DNA of 64,000 bases from Allosphingosinicella deserti (GCF_003012735.1 NZ_PXYI01000002.1:558001-622000); one strand, 5' to 3'. Positions 1 to 9,153 are shown, numbered from the stretch's first letter. Numbers and translations are program-made. The notes: generated by a model not told the origin, from the sequence alone.

Positions 1-503
1 TCGAAGGCGCCACTTACTCCCCCAACGGCTTCGCCAGCAGCTCCGAGATCTTCGAGAAATGGGGCGTGCTCGGCGCCGCCGCCGAAGTGCGGCCCGAGCG
101 CACCGACCTGTTCTTCCGCCTCGCCCGCGAGATCGTCGCCGACATGGCGGCCAAGCCCGCCGCGCCCGACGAGTTCGAGCGCGCGATCAGCCCGGTGATG
201 AGCGGCCTCGACCGGCGGCTCAAGACCAACGCTTATTGGCTGTCGGCGATGGAAGGCTGGTCGCGCAAACCGGCGCTGATCGATCTCACCCGCAACCTCG
301 TCTCCGACTACAAGGCGATGACCGCCGAGGACGTGCGCGCGGCGGTGGCGACCTATGTCGCCGACGAGAATCCGTGGGCGTTCACCGTCGTTCCGGCACG
401 GGCGGCGGCTGCGTCCTCGCCCGCCGGCGCCACTCCGCCGCCCGCAAAAGCGGCTCCGGCTGCCGCAGCGCCTGGCCCTTCCGCCGCCGGAACGGGAGGC
501 TGA
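1..503 (+). CDS. M16-family zinc peptidase, C-terminal fragment (cut by window edge)
   Basis: The frame opening at base 3 encodes 166 residues and ends at TGA 501-503. It begins GATYSPNG and continues with the C-terminal helical and beta layout of M16 (insulinase/pitrilysin-type) peptidases, such as the AEDVRAAVATYV helix followed by a FTVVPA strand. The HxxEH zinc site lies upstream of the window. An Ala/Pro-rich tail of about 35 residues closes the protein. In the family these are periplasmic or membrane-anchored zinc proteases. The family call rests on the C-terminal part only. Confidence 0.7.
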   Translation, partial: EGATYSPNGFASSSEIFEKWGVLGAAAEVRPERTDLFFRLAREIVADMAAKPAAPDEFERAISPVMSGLDRRLKTNAYWLSAMEGWSRKPALIDLTRNLVSDYKAMTAEDVRAAVATYVADENPWAFTVVPARAAAASSPAGATPPPAKAAPAAAAPGPSAAGTGG

Positions 504-544
504 AGGTTTCCATTCGTCGCAGAATCGCTCTAGAACGGCCGACG

Positions 545-1696
545 GTGTCCACGAGCGCAGTCCAGGCAGGAGCCCCCGGGAGGGGCGAGGCAGCAGCCAG
601 CTGGAAGCCTTTCCGGCTTCAGCAGCAGCCCTTTTTCGACGACAAGAACCGGGCCTTCTGGATCCTCCAGTCGGCCGGGTGGGGCGGCTATTTCTTCCTG
701 CGCAGCCTGTCGGGCCTCGCCAACAATTTCGGCTTCAACCTCGTCATCCACATCGCCCTGCTGACCGCGACCGGCTATTCGCTGACCCTGCTGATGGCGG
801 CGATGTTCCGGCGGCTGATCAAGATGCGGCCGGTGATCACCTGGGTGACCTCGATCATCCTGGTGCTGATCGCCTCGGCCGCCTTTTCGGCGATCGAGAC
901 GTGGAGCCACGCGACCTTCGTCAAGCCCGGGATACGGCCGGAAGGGCTGCAATTCTTCGGCTCGATCATCCTCACCGTGTCGCTGCTGGTCGCCTGGTCG
1001 GCGCTCTATTACGGGATCAATTATTATCTGCTGCTCGAGGAGCAGAGCGACCGCCTGCTGCGGCTCGAGAATCAGGCGAGCGCGGCGCAGCTGGCGATGC
1101 TGCGCTACCAGCTCAATCCGCATTTCCTGTTCAACACGTTGAACTCGATCTCGACCCTGGTGCTGCTGAAACAGACCGAGCGGGCCAATGCGATGCTGTC
1201 GCGCCTGTCCTCGTTCCTGCGCTACACTTTGGTCAACGAGCCGATGGGATCGGTGACGGTGGCGCAGGAGGTGGAGACTCTGAAGCTCTATCTCGACATC
1301 GAGAAGATGCGCTTCGAGGACCGGCTGCGGCCGCGGTTCGAGATCGACGACAATGTCTCGAAGGCGCGGCTGCCGTCGCTGCTGCTGCAGCCGCTGGTCG
1401 AGAATGCCATCAAATATGCGGTCACGCCCCAGGAGGAGGGGGCGGACATCGAGGTTTCGGCGCGCAGGCTCGGCGAGCGGGTGGTGATCACCGTCCGCGA
1501 CAGCGGGCCGGGCTCGGAAGACCATTGGGTGAAGGCACAGGAGTCGACGGGGGTCGGGCTCGCCAACATCCGGGATCGATTGGCGCAGGCCTATGGGCCC
1601 GATCATCGGTTCGAAACGGACACCAACAGGAGCGGGGGGTTCAGCGTTACCATTGAAATTCCATTCCAGATTGAAACATTCGAGGAGCCGAAATGA
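545..1696 (+). CDS. LytS/YehU-type sensor histidine kinase
   Basis: The protein is about 383 residues with four predicted membrane helices in the first 170 residues. A His_kinase domain follows, with the signature YQLNPHFLFNTLNS (phospho-acceptor His193), and then an HATPase with LVENAIKYAV near residue 285 and a GVGLANIRDRL G-box. No periplasmic sensor domain is visible, so the membrane core probably senses the signal. The start is inferred: GTG at 545 is the best in-frame candidate after the upstream stop, since the next ATG falls inside a membrane helix. Its stop overlaps the start of the LytTR regulator (ATGA), so the two are almost certainly co-translated partners. Confidence 0.88.
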   Translation: MSTSAVQAGAPGRGEAAASWKPFRLQQQPFFDDKNRAFWILQSAGWGGYFFLRSLSGLANNFGFNLVIHIALLTATGYSLTLLMAAMFRRLIKMRPVITWVTSIILVLIASAAFSAIETWSHATFVKPGIRPEGLQFFGSIILTVSLLVAWSALYYGINYYLLLEEQSDRLLRLENQASAAQLAMLRYQLNPHFLFNTLNSISTLVLLKQTERANAMLSRLSSFLRYTLVNEPMGSVTVAQEVETLKLYLDIEKMRFEDRLRPRFEIDDNVSKARLPSLLLQPLVENAIKYAVTPQEEGADIEVSARRLGERVVITVRDSGPGSEDHWVKAQESTGVGLANIRDRLAQAYGPDHRFETDTNRSGGFSVTIEIPFQIETFEEPK

Positions 1697-2499
1697 CCAT
1701 TCGCACGATTCTCGTGGACGACGAGCCGCTTGCCATTCAGGGCTTGCAGCTTCGCCTCGACAAGCACGAGGACGTCGAGATCGTTGAGACCTGTTCGAAC
1801 GGTCGCGAGGCGATCCGGGCGATCAAGACTCACAAGCCGGATCTCGTTTTCCTCGATATCCAGATGCCCGGCTTCGACGGCTTCTCGGTGATCCAGGGAC
1901 TGATGGAGGTCGAGCCTCCGCTCTTCGTCTTCGTCACGGCCTATTCCGATCACGCCATCCGCGCGTTCGAGGCGCAGGCGGTCGATTATCTGATGAAGCC
2001 GGTGGAGGAGGACCGCCTCGCCGACACGCTCGATCGGGTGCGCAACCGGCTGGCCGAGAAGCGCGGCGCCGAGGAAGCGGGCAAATTGAAGGAGGTGCTC
2101 GCCGAAGTGGCACCGGACGCGGTCGATCAGGTGGGCTCGGGCACCGGCGACGACACCCACAATTCGAACCGCTACGAGAAATTGATCAACATCAAGGATC
2201 GCGGCCAGATCTTCCGCGTCGACGTCGATTCGATCGAGAAGATCGATGCCGCCGGCGATTACATGTGCATCTACACCGGCGACAACACGCTGATCCTGCG
2301 CGAGACGATGAAGGATCTCGAAAAGCGCCTCGATCCCCGCCGCTTCCAGCGCGTCCACCGCTCCTGCATCGTCAATCTCGATCAGGTCCGGCAGGTGAAG
2401 CCGCACACCAACGGCGAATGCTTCCTGGTGCTGGAAAGCGGCAGCCAGGTGAAGGTCAGCCGGTCCTATCGCGATGTCGTCGCCCGGTTCGTTCACTGA
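1693..2499 (+). CDS. LytTR-family response regulator
   Basis: The protein has 268 residues. The N-terminal receiver carries the acidic pair D9/D10, phospho-acceptor D55 (in VFLDIQMPG) and the conserved Lys in LMKPVEE. A linker of about 40 residues leads to a C-terminal LytTR DNA-binding domain (about 165-268, with GDYMCIYTGDN and FQRVHRSCIVNLDQV). LytTR regulators bind direct repeats and are usually phosphorylated by LytS-type kinases, which matches the overlapping gene upstream. The target genes are not evident here. Confidence 0.92.
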   Translation: MTIRTILVDDEPLAIQGLQLRLDKHEDVEIVETCSNGREAIRAIKTHKPDLVFLDIQMPGFDGFSVIQGLMEVEPPLFVFVTAYSDHAIRAFEAQAVDYLMKPVEEDRLADTLDRVRNRLAEKRGAEEAGKLKEVLAEVAPDAVDQVGSGTGDDTHNSNRYEKLINIKDRGQIFRVDVDSIEKIDAAGDYMCIYTGDNTLILRETMKDLEKRLDPRRFQRVHRSCIVNLDQVRQVKPHTNGECFLVLESGSQVKVSRSYRDVVARFVH

Positions 2500-2506
2500 G
2501 GCTTCC

Positions 2507-2530
2507 GGGGAAGCGCTTCCGCGCTTCCCC
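2507..2530 (+). terminator. Hairpin after the LytTR gene
   Basis: A perfect 9-bp stem (GGGGAAGCG / CGCTTCCCC) with a 6-nt loop starts 8 nt after the stop codon. There is no T-tract, so termination strength is uncertain. The remaining bases up to 2766 show no gene I can support. Confidence 0.45.
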
Positions 2531-2766
2531 ACTCCGATCCTCACCGCGCAGGGCGCACCCCGTCTTGCGCGGTTCTGCATGGCAGCGAGCGCGAGGGGAG
2601 CACGATCTGGCCGCGATTGCCGTTCCCCTCCGCATTCATGCCTTGGAGCCTACGCCGGTGCGCACGGCCGAGATCGGGGTTTCCAACCTGCTCTGCGGGA
2701 TGCTCGCCGCCTGGCTGCTCGGCGGCGGCATGGACAGGAAGGCGCGCCCGTTCTAGCCTTTTGGGG

Positions 2767-3534
2767 ATGAGCATCTGGGGAGAGAAAGCGCGCGCCTTCG
2801 CAGCGCTGCACCGGCGGGGCGACCCGCTGATATTGTTCAACATCTGGGATGCAGGCAGCGCCCGAATCGTCGCGGAGGCGGGGGCCAAGGCAATCGCCAC
2901 CGGCAGCTGGTCGGTCGCCGAAGCCAATGGCTATGGCGACGGCGAGCAGGTCCCGCTCGATTTCGTGCTCGGCAATACCGCCCGCATCGCCGCCGCGATC
3001 GACCTGCCCGTGACGATCGATTTCGAGGGCGGCTATGCCGAAGACCCTGACGAGGTCGCGGCGAATGTCGCCGCGCTCGCCGAAGCGGGCGCCGTCGGCT
3101 GTAATTTCGAGGATCGGATCGTCGGCGGCGAGGGGCTGCACGGCGTCGAGCGCCAGGCCGCACGCATCGCCGCGATCGTCGCCGCGGCCCCGGACGGCTT
3201 CTTCGTCAACGCGCGCACCGACGTCTTCCTGTCCGTTGCCCATGTCGAGCACGCTTCCCGCGTCGAGCAAGCGCTGGAGCGTGCGCGCGCTTACGCCGAT
3301 GCCGGCGCCAAGGGCCTGTTCGTGCCCGGGCTGGCGGAGGAGGCGCTGATCGAGCGGGTCTGCGCCGAAAGTCCGCTTCCGGTGAACATCATGGTCTGGC
3401 CGGGTCTCACGCCGTCGCTGTCGCGGCTCGCGGAACTCGGCGCGGCACGGATCAGCCACGCCGGTGCGCCGTGGCGCGTGGCGATGCAGGCGCTGGCGTT
3501 ACCGGCCGCCGCAGCGCATCGCGGCGAAGGCTGA
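2767..3534 (+). CDS. Isocitrate lyase/PEP-mutase superfamily protein
   Basis: The protein is 255 residues starting at ATG 2767. It is a single TIM barrel typical of the phosphonomutase branch: LFNIWDAGSARIVAEAGAKAIATGSW at the N-terminus, the metal-site strand DFEGGYAE, CNFEDRIVGGEG and NARTDVFL. Family members cleave or rearrange C-C or C-P bonds of oxaloacetate-like substrates (oxaloacetate decarboxylase, methylisocitrate lyase, PEP mutase). The methylisocitrate lyase KKCGH loop is not seen, so the substrate cannot be assigned. A VOC protein gene follows after 29 nt and may be co-transcribed. Confidence 0.85.
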   Translation: MSIWGEKARAFAALHRRGDPLILFNIWDAGSARIVAEAGAKAIATGSWSVAEANGYGDGEQVPLDFVLGNTARIAAAIDLPVTIDFEGGYAEDPDEVAANVAALAEAGAVGCNFEDRIVGGEGLHGVERQAARIAAIVAAAPDGFFVNARTDVFLSVAHVEHASRVEQALERARAYADAGAKGLFVPGLAEEALIERVCAESPLPVNIMVWPGLTPSLSRLAELGAARISHAGAPWRVAMQALALPAAAAHRGEG

Positions 3535-3563
3535 GCCTGCGCACATTTACAGGAGGAGGCTCT

Positions 3564-3941
3564 ATGGCGCAGGTGACCGGATTGGGCGGGATCTTCTACA
3601 AGGTCGAGGATCCCGAGCGGACGGCGCGCTGGTACAAGGATATGCTCGGCGTCGGCGGCGACTGGGGCGTCCTGTTCCCGTGGAAGCAGGACACGAGCGG
3701 AGAGGCATATAGCCTGCTGTCGCCGTTCAAGGCACAAAGCGACTATTTCGCGCCGAGCGACACGCAATTCATGATCAACCTGCGCGTCGACGATCTCGAT
3801 GCGTTCACCGCCGAGCTCGCGGCGAAAGGCATCGAGATCCTCGGCCGCCAGGACGAGGATTATGGATCCTTTGCCTGGATCCTCGACTGTGACGGGATCA
3901 AGATCGAGCTCTGGCAGCAGAAAGGCGCTGCGCCTGCCTAG
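3564..3941 (+). CDS. VOC-family (glyoxalase/bleomycin-resistance fold) protein
   Basis: The protein has 125 residues. ATG 3564 is preceded by a strong Shine-Dalgarno (AGGAGGAGG near 3551), which fixes the start. It has paired beta-alpha-beta-beta-beta modules, GIFYKVEDPERTARWYKDMLGV and FMINLRVDDLDAFTAELAAKGIEILG, and ends with the metal-ligand-type strand IKIELWQ. Members are metal-dependent lyases, dioxygenases or binding proteins. Nothing in the sequence fixes the substrate. Confidence 0.85.
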   Translation: MAQVTGLGGIFYKVEDPERTARWYKDMLGVGGDWGVLFPWKQDTSGEAYSLLSPFKAQSDYFAPSDTQFMINLRVDDLDAFTAELAAKGIEILGRQDEDYGSFAWILDCDGIKIELWQQKGAAPA

Positions 3942-3948
3942 CTCCTAT

Positions 3949-5169
3949 TCATGACCGGCGAAGGCGAAGCCGCCTGCCGCTGCTGCCGCCCTCGCCCGAC
4001 TTGAGCACGTTCCTGCGGAACAGCATCGCGCCGAGGCTGACGATCAGCCACACCCACAGAGCCTGCCAGGCGAGCGCGAGCAGGTGCGGCCACAGCTCCT
4101 CGAGCTGGGCGGCGCGGGCGACCATCGCCAGCGGCGAGCTGAACGGTACCGCGGCGGCAGCGATGCCGAGCAGGCTGTTGGGCTGGCCGACGGAGAAGGA
4201 GGCAAACAGGAAGATCAGCAATTGCGCGACCGTCACCGGCATCGAGAGGGTCTGCACTTCGCGAACCGAATTGGCCTGGCTGCCGATGCCGAGGAAGACT
4301 GCGCCGAGCAGCAGGTAATTGGCCGCGTAATAAATGAGGCCGAGCAGGATGAAGAGCGGCCAGCCGACTGCCGGCTCCGGCAGACCGCCGGGCCCTTGGC
4401 CCCACAGCAAGGAGGCGGTGATCCCGCCCGCGGCCCACACCGCGATCCCGACGCAGGAAATGGCCAGCATCGAGACGAGCTTGCCGACGAAGATCGCGTC
4501 GATCGGCACCGCCGCGGCAAGCACCTCGATGATCTTGTTGCCCTTCTCCTCCAGCAGGTTGGACAGCAACATGCCGGCGAGCAGCACGGTCAGCATGAAC
4601 AGCAGCAGCTGGGTCGCGCGAGCGGTGATCGCGCGCAGCGTCGCGACGCTGCCGGCGGACTGGGCGACAGGATTCACCCGGATCTCGGTCAGCGCGATCG
4701 GTGTCCGTGCGAGCGCCTCGGTCTGCCGTGCTTCGTCGAGGATGAGGGTGATCTGCCGGTGCTGCAGTCCGCCGGCGCCGAGCGAGCCGGTGAGCGTCGG
4801 CCGATCCGGCACTCCGGTCAGCACCGCCACGACCTTCTTGTCGCGCGCGCCGAGCAATATCCGGGCCTGATCGGCGACATCGTAGTCGGGGTCGAACTGC
4901 ACGAGATCCGGCAGCGAACGCTCGCCGAACGATGGGTCGAGCCGGGCCTTGGCCTGCGCGATCGGTGCGAACGCGGCCTTGCTCGCGATCACCGCCACGG
5001 TCGGCTTGACGTCCTGCCGCGCCATCTTCTCCGTGAGATTGCCGAACACGACCGAGATGGCGATGATCGCCAACGGCCCGATCAGGAACAGCAGGAAGGT
5101 GCGCGACCACACGGTCGCCATGAAGTCGCGGCGGCCGATGACGAACGCGGCGCGGACGAAGCTCTTCAT
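3949..5169 (-). CDS. ABC-2 type exporter permease (NatB-like)
   Basis: The protein has 406 residues. There is an N-terminal membrane helix (TFLLFLIGPLAIIAISVVF), then a soluble loop of about 160 residues, then about five helices with the LSNLLEEKGNKIIEVLAAAVP segment typical of NatB/COG1668 permeases. It pairs with the ATPase encoded immediately upstream (the ATPase stop overlaps this start by 4 nt). NatAB of Bacillus exports Na+; many homologues have unknown cargo, so export of a small molecule or ion is inferred only. Confidence 0.85.
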   Translation of the reverse strand: MKSFVRAAFVIGRRDFMATVWSRTFLLFLIGPLAIIAISVVFGNLTEKMARQDVKPTVAVIASKAAFAPIAQAKARLDPSFGERSLPDLVQFDPDYDVADQARILLGARDKKVVAVLTGVPDRPTLTGSLGAGGLQHRQITLILDEARQTEALARTPIALTEIRVNPVAQSAGSVATLRAITARATQLLLFMLTVLLAGMLLSNLLEEKGNKIIEVLAAAVPIDAIFVGKLVSMLAISCVGIAVWAAGGITASLLWGQGPGGLPEPAVGWPLFILLGLIYYAANYLLLGAVFLGIGSQANSVREVQTLSMPVTVAQLLIFLFASFSVGQPNSLLGIAAAAVPFSSPLAMVARAAQLEELWPHLLALAWQALWVWLIVSLGAMLFRRNVLKSGEGGSSGRRLRLRRS

Positions 5170-6098
5170 CGGGATGCATCCTCCTGCATCTGACGCGCGG
5201 CCGCTTCGCCGGCGATGGCGACGAAGGCGTCATGAAGGCCCGGTCGCTCGATCGACAGCTCCTCGATTCCGGCGCCGCCGTCGATCAGCGCCTTGAGCAG
5301 AGGCTCGATGCCGCTCTCCGGGAGCTCGAAATGCCACAGCGAGTCGATCTTCTTCGTATCGGAGGGGAAGGCGGCGCGCCACGGACCCTCGGCATTGCGG
5401 GTGCGCAGCCGCACTTGCGGGCGCAGGCGATTGCGCGCGTCCTCGACCGTGCCTTCGAACCGGATTCGTCCCCCGGCGATGATCGCCACCCGCTCGCACA
5501 ATCGCTCGGCGTGGGCGATGACGTGGGTGGAGAAGATCACCGTCGCGCCGGCCGCCGCTTCGTCGCGGATCAGCGCCTCGAGCCGCCCCTGGTTGATCGC
5601 GTCCAGCCCCGAGAACGGCTCGTCGAGCACGATCAGCTTCGGGCGGTGGACGATCGTTCCGAACAATTGCACGGTCTGCGCCATGCCCTTGGACAAAGCC
5701 TTGATCGGCTTGTCGACATAATCGCCGAGCCCGTTGTCGCGCAGCAATCCTTCCGCGCGGGCGCGGCCGACCGACAGCGGAAGGCCGCGCAGCGCACCGA
5801 TGAAGGCGATCGATTCCCGCGCCGACATCGACTGATAGAGGCCGCGCTCCTCGGGCAGGTAGCCGACCTGCCCTGCGACATCGAGCGGCGCGTCATGGCC
5901 GAGCAGGCGCCGCTCGCCGCGATCGGGATCGATGATCCCGAGCAGCATCCGCAAGGTGGTCGTCTTGCCGGCGCCGTTGGGGCCGAGGATGCCGTAGATG
6001 CTGCCCTGGGGGACTGCGATATCGACGCCATCCACCGCGGTCTTGCCGTCGAAGGCCTTGAAGAGCCCTTTAGCCTCAATAGCTAAGCCACTGACCAC
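5166..6098 (-). CDS. ABC exporter ATP-binding protein (NatA-like)
   Basis: The protein has 310 residues. Walker A is GPNGAGKTT, the signature region is LSKGMAQTVQ (a non-canonical form of LSGGQ), Walker B is LIVLDEPFSGLD and the H-loop is STHV. The C-terminal extension of about 90 residues is typical of ABC-2 exporters. The start is taken as GTG 6098, because a longer frame would run across the divergent queG promoter. It is translationally coupled to the permease by a 4-nt overlap. Confidence 0.88.
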   Translation of the reverse strand: MVSGLAIEAKGLFKAFDGKTAVDGVDIAVPQGSIYGILGPNGAGKTTTLRMLLGIIDPDRGERRLLGHDAPLDVAGQVGYLPEERGLYQSMSARESIAFIGALRGLPLSVGRARAEGLLRDNGLGDYVDKPIKALSKGMAQTVQLFGTIVHRPKLIVLDEPFSGLDAINQGRLEALIRDEAAAGATVIFSTHVIAHAERLCERVAIIAGGRIRFEGTVEDARNRLRPQVRLRTRNAEGPWRAAFPSDTKKIDSLWHFELPESGIEPLLKALIDGGAGIEELSIERPGLHDAFVAIAGEAAARQMQEDASR

Positions 6099-6138
6099 TT
6101 TGTCGTACCCCCTGCGGCAAATGTGGTAGCGGGGTCGA

Positions 6139-7257
6139 ATGAACGAAGGCAAGCCCGGGCTGCGCGAAAGGCTGGAGGCGAAGGCGAGGGAACTCGGCTT
6201 CGCCGCCGTCGGAGTCGCACGTGCGGATGCCGCGCCCAAGACGGCGGAGCGGCTGCGCCAGTGGCTCGCCAACGGATCCCATGGCGACATGCTGTGGATG
6301 GCGGAAACGGCGGAACGACGGGCCTCGCCGGCGGGCCTGTGGCCGGATGTCCGCTCGGTGATCTCGCTGGGCATGAGCTATGCGCCGGCGGTCGATCCGC
6401 TCGCGCTTGCCCAGGCGCCGGAGATCGGCCGCATCTCGGTCTACGCCCAGGGCGCCGACTATCACGACATCGTCAAGAAGGCGCTGAAGGCGCTGGCGCG
6501 GTGGCTGGTCGAAGAAGCGGGGTGCGAGCTCAAGGTGTTCGTCGACACCGCGCCGGTGATGGAAAAACCGCTCGCCGAGGCGGCGGGCCTCGGCTGGCAG
6601 GGCAAGCACACCAATCTCGTCAGCCGGACGGACGGCAGCTGGCTGTTCCTCGGCGCGATCTACACCACGCTCGAGCTCGCGCCGGACGCGGATGCCGCGG
6701 CGGCGGCAGATCGCGACGGCGCGAATCTCGGACCCGCCATCCCGCCTCACCGCGTCCATTGCGGCAGCTGCTCCGCGTGCCTCGATGCCTGTCCGACCGG
6801 CGCCTTTCCGGCACCTTTCCAGATCGATGCGCGGCGCTGCATTTCCTACCTGACGATCGAGCATAAGGGCCCGATCCCCGAGGAGTTCCGCGACTCGATC
6901 GGCAACCGCATCTACGGCTGCGACGATTGCCTGTCGGTCTGCCCCTGGAACCGCTTCGCCGACACCGCGCGCCGCAACCAGGCCTTTCTACCGCGGGCGG
7001 AACTCACCGCGCCGGCGCTGGCCGATATCCTCGCGCTGGACGATCCGAGCTTCCGCACCGTCTTCGCGGGCTCGCCGATCAAGCGGATCGGACGCGGTCG
7101 CATGGTCCGCAACGCTGCCATCGCTGCCGGCAATAGCGGCCGGGCCGAACTCGTTCCGGCGCTTGAAAGACTCCTCGAAGACGAAGATCCGGTGGTATCG
7201 GAAGCGGCGGCCTGGGCGGTCGCTAAACTTCGTCGGACGCTCCTGCCGGCCGCCTGA
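6139..7257 (+). CDS. queG: Epoxyqueuosine reductase QueG
   Basis: The protein has 372 residues. It catalyses the last step of queuosine tRNA modification, reducing epoxyqueuosine to queuosine with cobalamin and two [4Fe-4S] clusters. Visible are the general-acid Asp136 in [23 protein letters not shown], two ferredoxin clusters ([14 protein letters not shown] from Cys208, [12 protein letters not shown] from Cys261) and a C-terminal HEAT-like repeat. It is divergent from the ABC exporter; the 40-nt gap must hold both promoters. Confidence 0.95.
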   Translation: MNEGKPGLRERLEAKARELGFAAVGVARADAAPKTAERLRQWLANGSHGDMLWMAETAERRASPAGLWPDVRSVISLGMSYAPAVDPLALAQAPEIGRISVYAQGADYHDIVKKALKALARWLVEEAGCELKVFVDTAPVMEKPLAEAAGLGWQGKHTNLVSRTDGSWLFLGAIYTTLELAPDADAAAAADRDGANLGPAIPPHRVHCGSCSACLDACPTGAFPAPFQIDARRCISYLTIEHKGPIPEEFRDSIGNRIYGCDDCLSVCPWNRFADTARRNQAFLPRAELTAPALADILALDDPSFRTVFAGSPIKRIGRGRMVRNAAIAAGNSGRAELVPALERLLEDEDPVVSEAAAWAVAKLRRTLLPAA

Positions 7258-7314
7258 TCGGCCGGAGCCTTCGCACGGTGACGGCCGCATTGTCATTTCG
7301 AGATCACGACGCTA

Positions 7315-7339
7315 GTTGCTAATGATAGTGATTCGCAAC
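7315..7339. promoter_or_regulatory. Putative Fur box
   Basis: Five-base inverted arms GTTGC and GCAAC flank the core AATGATAGTGATT, which matches 11 of 13 positions of the Fur consensus core AATGATAATCATT. It lies about 180 nt upstream of the two-gene operon that includes ferredoxin-NADP reductase, a common Fur target. Iron control is inferred. Confidence 0.55.
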
Positions 7340-7353
7340 AAGGCAGGCGACCG

Positions 7354-7485
7354 ATGATGGGAATGGTGATCATGGCGGCGATCCAACGGTCTGCTGCGGA
7401 AGCGTCCCGCGGCTGGATCTCGGCAATCGAGCGGACCCAAACCAGCCCTGGAAAGTCCATCCGCGCTTTCGCCACACGCCGCTGA
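7354..7485 (+). CDS. Possible 43-aa ORF between Fur box and operon
   Basis: ATG 7354 to TGA 7485, directly downstream of the Fur-like box and 10 nt before the next gene. The product starts MMGMVIMAAIQRSAAEASRGW and is basic at its C-terminus. There is no recognisable family and no clear Shine-Dalgarno. It is listed because its position would suit a short leader or hemP-like gene, but it does not resemble HemP. Confidence 0.2.
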   Translation: MMGMVIMAAIQRSAAEASRGWISAIERTQTSPGKSIRAFATRR

Positions 7486-7495
7486 GGACCCGCAC

Positions 7496-7939
7496 ATGTA
7501 TCTTTATGTCGATCGGCCCTGCGCCGACCTTGCCCCCGGTGCGCGCTTTCTCGTCGCCGCAATGCGTGAATGGGTGGCGGCCACCCAGGCCGGGCGCTGC
7601 TCGTGCCGGGCGCTCGCCCCGGGCTTCGGTGCCGCCGGCGCACGCGAGATCCTGCCGCACTTTCAGATGATGATGGCGGTGCTGAACCGCGACGGCCTGA
7701 CTGCGCTGCGCTTCGGGGGCCGTTGCCGCCCGACCGTGGTCGAAGACGAGGCCGTGCTGCTCGGGTTGCTGGATCGCGCCGCCGGCGGGCTCTCCTGCCT
7801 CGTCGCCGCACGGGCGCTGGTCACCCCGGCGATGGCGCCGATCCTCGTTCGCGCCCTGGCTGCGGTCGCGTCCGGCCTGCTCGCGCCGCCGCGAGGGCAC
7901 CGCGCCAACGAGGGCAAGGCCGAGGAGGACGAGCGTTGA
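7496..7939 (+). CDS. Hypothetical protein in Fur-box operon with fpr
   Basis: The protein has 147 residues and I do not recognise it. It is soluble, starts MYLYVDRPCADLAPGARFLVAAMREWVAATQ and is mainly helical. The segment RDGLTALRFGGRCRPTVVEDEAVLLGLLDRA resembles a small helical accessory protein. Three cysteines (C9, CSCRA, CRPT) could bind metal, but there is no standard motif. Its stop codon overlaps the TTG start of the ferredoxin reductase, so the two are translationally coupled. An iron- or redox-related role is inferred from that pairing and the Fur-like box. Confidence 0.7.
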   Translation: MYLYVDRPCADLAPGARFLVAAMREWVAATQAGRCSCRALAPGFGAAGAREILPHFQMMMAVLNRDGLTALRFGGRCRPTVVEDEAVLLGLLDRAAGGLSCLVAARALVTPAMAPILVRALAAVASGLLAPPRGHRANEGKAEEDER

Positions 7940-8751
7940 ACGTGCCGGTCCGCCTTCCGCTCGTCCAGCCCGATCAGCCGGCCTTCGATACGGTCGCGGT
8001 GCGCTGGGTCCACCACTGGAACAGCCACTTGTTCAGCCTCGCCGTCGAACGGCCGCGCAGCTTCCGCTTCCGCTCCGGCGAATTCGTGCTGCTCGGGCTT
8101 CACGACGGCAGCAGGCCGCTGATGCGGGCTTACTCGATCGCCAGCGCCGCTTATGCCGAGGAGCTCGAATTCCTGTCGATCAAGGTCGAGCATGGCCCGC
8201 TGACCTCCCGTCTCCAGCGGATCGAGCCCGGCGATCTTCTCTATCTCGGCCGCAAGCCGACCGGGACCTTGGTCGCCGATGCCCTGACGCCGGGGAGCCG
8301 GCTGTTCCTGTTCGCGACCGGCACCGGCCTTGCGCCGTTCCTCAGTCTGCTCCGCGATCCCGATACCTATGACCGGTTCGCGCAGATCATCCTGGTGCAT
8401 TCGGTTCGGCGGGTGAGCGATCTTGCCTGGCGGGACCAGCTTACCGGCCAGCTCGCCGACGATCCGCTGGTCCGCGACCAGGCCTTGCTGCAGCTTCTCT
8501 ATGTGCCGACGGTCACCCGCGAGCCATTCCACACGTCCGGCCGCATCCAGGCGCTGATCGACGACGGCAGGCTGTTCGGTCCGCCTTTGCACGGGCCGGC
8601 CCGGCTCGATCCGGCGATCGATCGGATCATGCTCTGCGGCAGCAGCGCGATGATCGCGGACCTTTCGGAGCGTCTCGCCACGCTCGGCTTCGAGGAAGGC
8701 TCGAACGCGCGGCCGGCGCATTTCGCGGTGGAACGCGCGTTCGTCGGCTGA
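7936..8751 (+). CDS. fpr: Ferredoxin/flavodoxin-NADP+ reductase
   Basis: The protein has about 271 residues and is a bacterial-type FNR. The FAD-binding motif is RAYSIASA, the NADP-binding segment is LFATGTGLAPFLSLLRD, and LCGSSAMI lies near the end, followed by a short aromatic-poor C-terminus (AVERAFVG) of subclass I enzymes. It moves electrons between NADPH and ferredoxin or flavodoxin. The start is TTG 7936: the frame has no ATG, GAGGAGG ends 7 nt upstream, and TTGA overlaps the previous stop. GTG 7942 is the alternative. Confidence 0.88.
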   Translation: MNVPVRLPLVQPDQPAFDTVAVRWVHHWNSHLFSLAVERPRSFRFRSGEFVLLGLHDGSRPLMRAYSIASAAYAEELEFLSIKVEHGPLTSRLQRIEPGDLLYLGRKPTGTLVADALTPGSRLFLFATGTGLAPFLSLLRDPDTYDRFAQIILVHSVRRVSDLAWRDQLTGQLADDPLVRDQALLQLLYVPTVTREPFHTSGRIQALIDDGRLFGPPLHGPARLDPAIDRIMLCGSSAMIADLSERLATLGFEEGSNARPAHFAVERAFVG

Positions 8752-8769
8752 CCCGGCCGGGTCTTTTCG

Positions 8770-9153
8770 TCAGCGGTGCTGCGTCGTCCTGCCGAGCGCG
8801 GCGACGCAGCTCGCGCGGTCGAAGTCGCGGCCGTCGGGCAGGCGCGCATCGACATGGGTGACGATCGGATCGCCGCCGCCGCGCGGCGGGTAAAGATAGG
8901 CGTCGAGGACGCAGGCGGGCCCGGAAAATTGCAGCTTCCGCGCCGAGCCTTCGCGAACGTCGAGATCGGGCCGGCCGAATTGCGCTTCGATCACCTTGGC
9001 AGTGCGGCCGATCACATTTTCGAGGCCGACGACGCTGTAGACTCGCGGCGCCGGCAACTGGACGCGCGGCGGCGTCGCGGGCGCGATCTCGGTCTTGGCC
9101 ACGCAGGCGCCGAGCAGCGGCAGCAGCAGGAGAGGCGCGGTCTTGAGCTTCAT
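8770..9153 (-). CDS. Small outer-membrane-type lipoprotein
   Basis: The protein has 127 residues. Its signal peptide MKLKTAPLLLLPLLGAC ends in a lipobox (LLGAC). The mature part contains VIGRTAKVIEAQFGRPDLDVREGSA, a pattern seen in small lipoproteins with a short beta-rich domain, and two further cysteines (CVLDAYLY, ASCVAAL) that could form a disulfide. It is coupled by a 4-nt overlap to the EI24 membrane protein gene upstream. The function is unknown. Confidence 0.75.
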   Translation of the reverse strand: MKLKTAPLLLLPLLGACVAKTEIAPATPPRVQLPAPRVYSVVGLENVIGRTAKVIEAQFGRPDLDVREGSARKLQFSGPACVLDAYLYPPRGGGDPIVTHVDARLPDGRDFDRASCVAALGRTTQHR

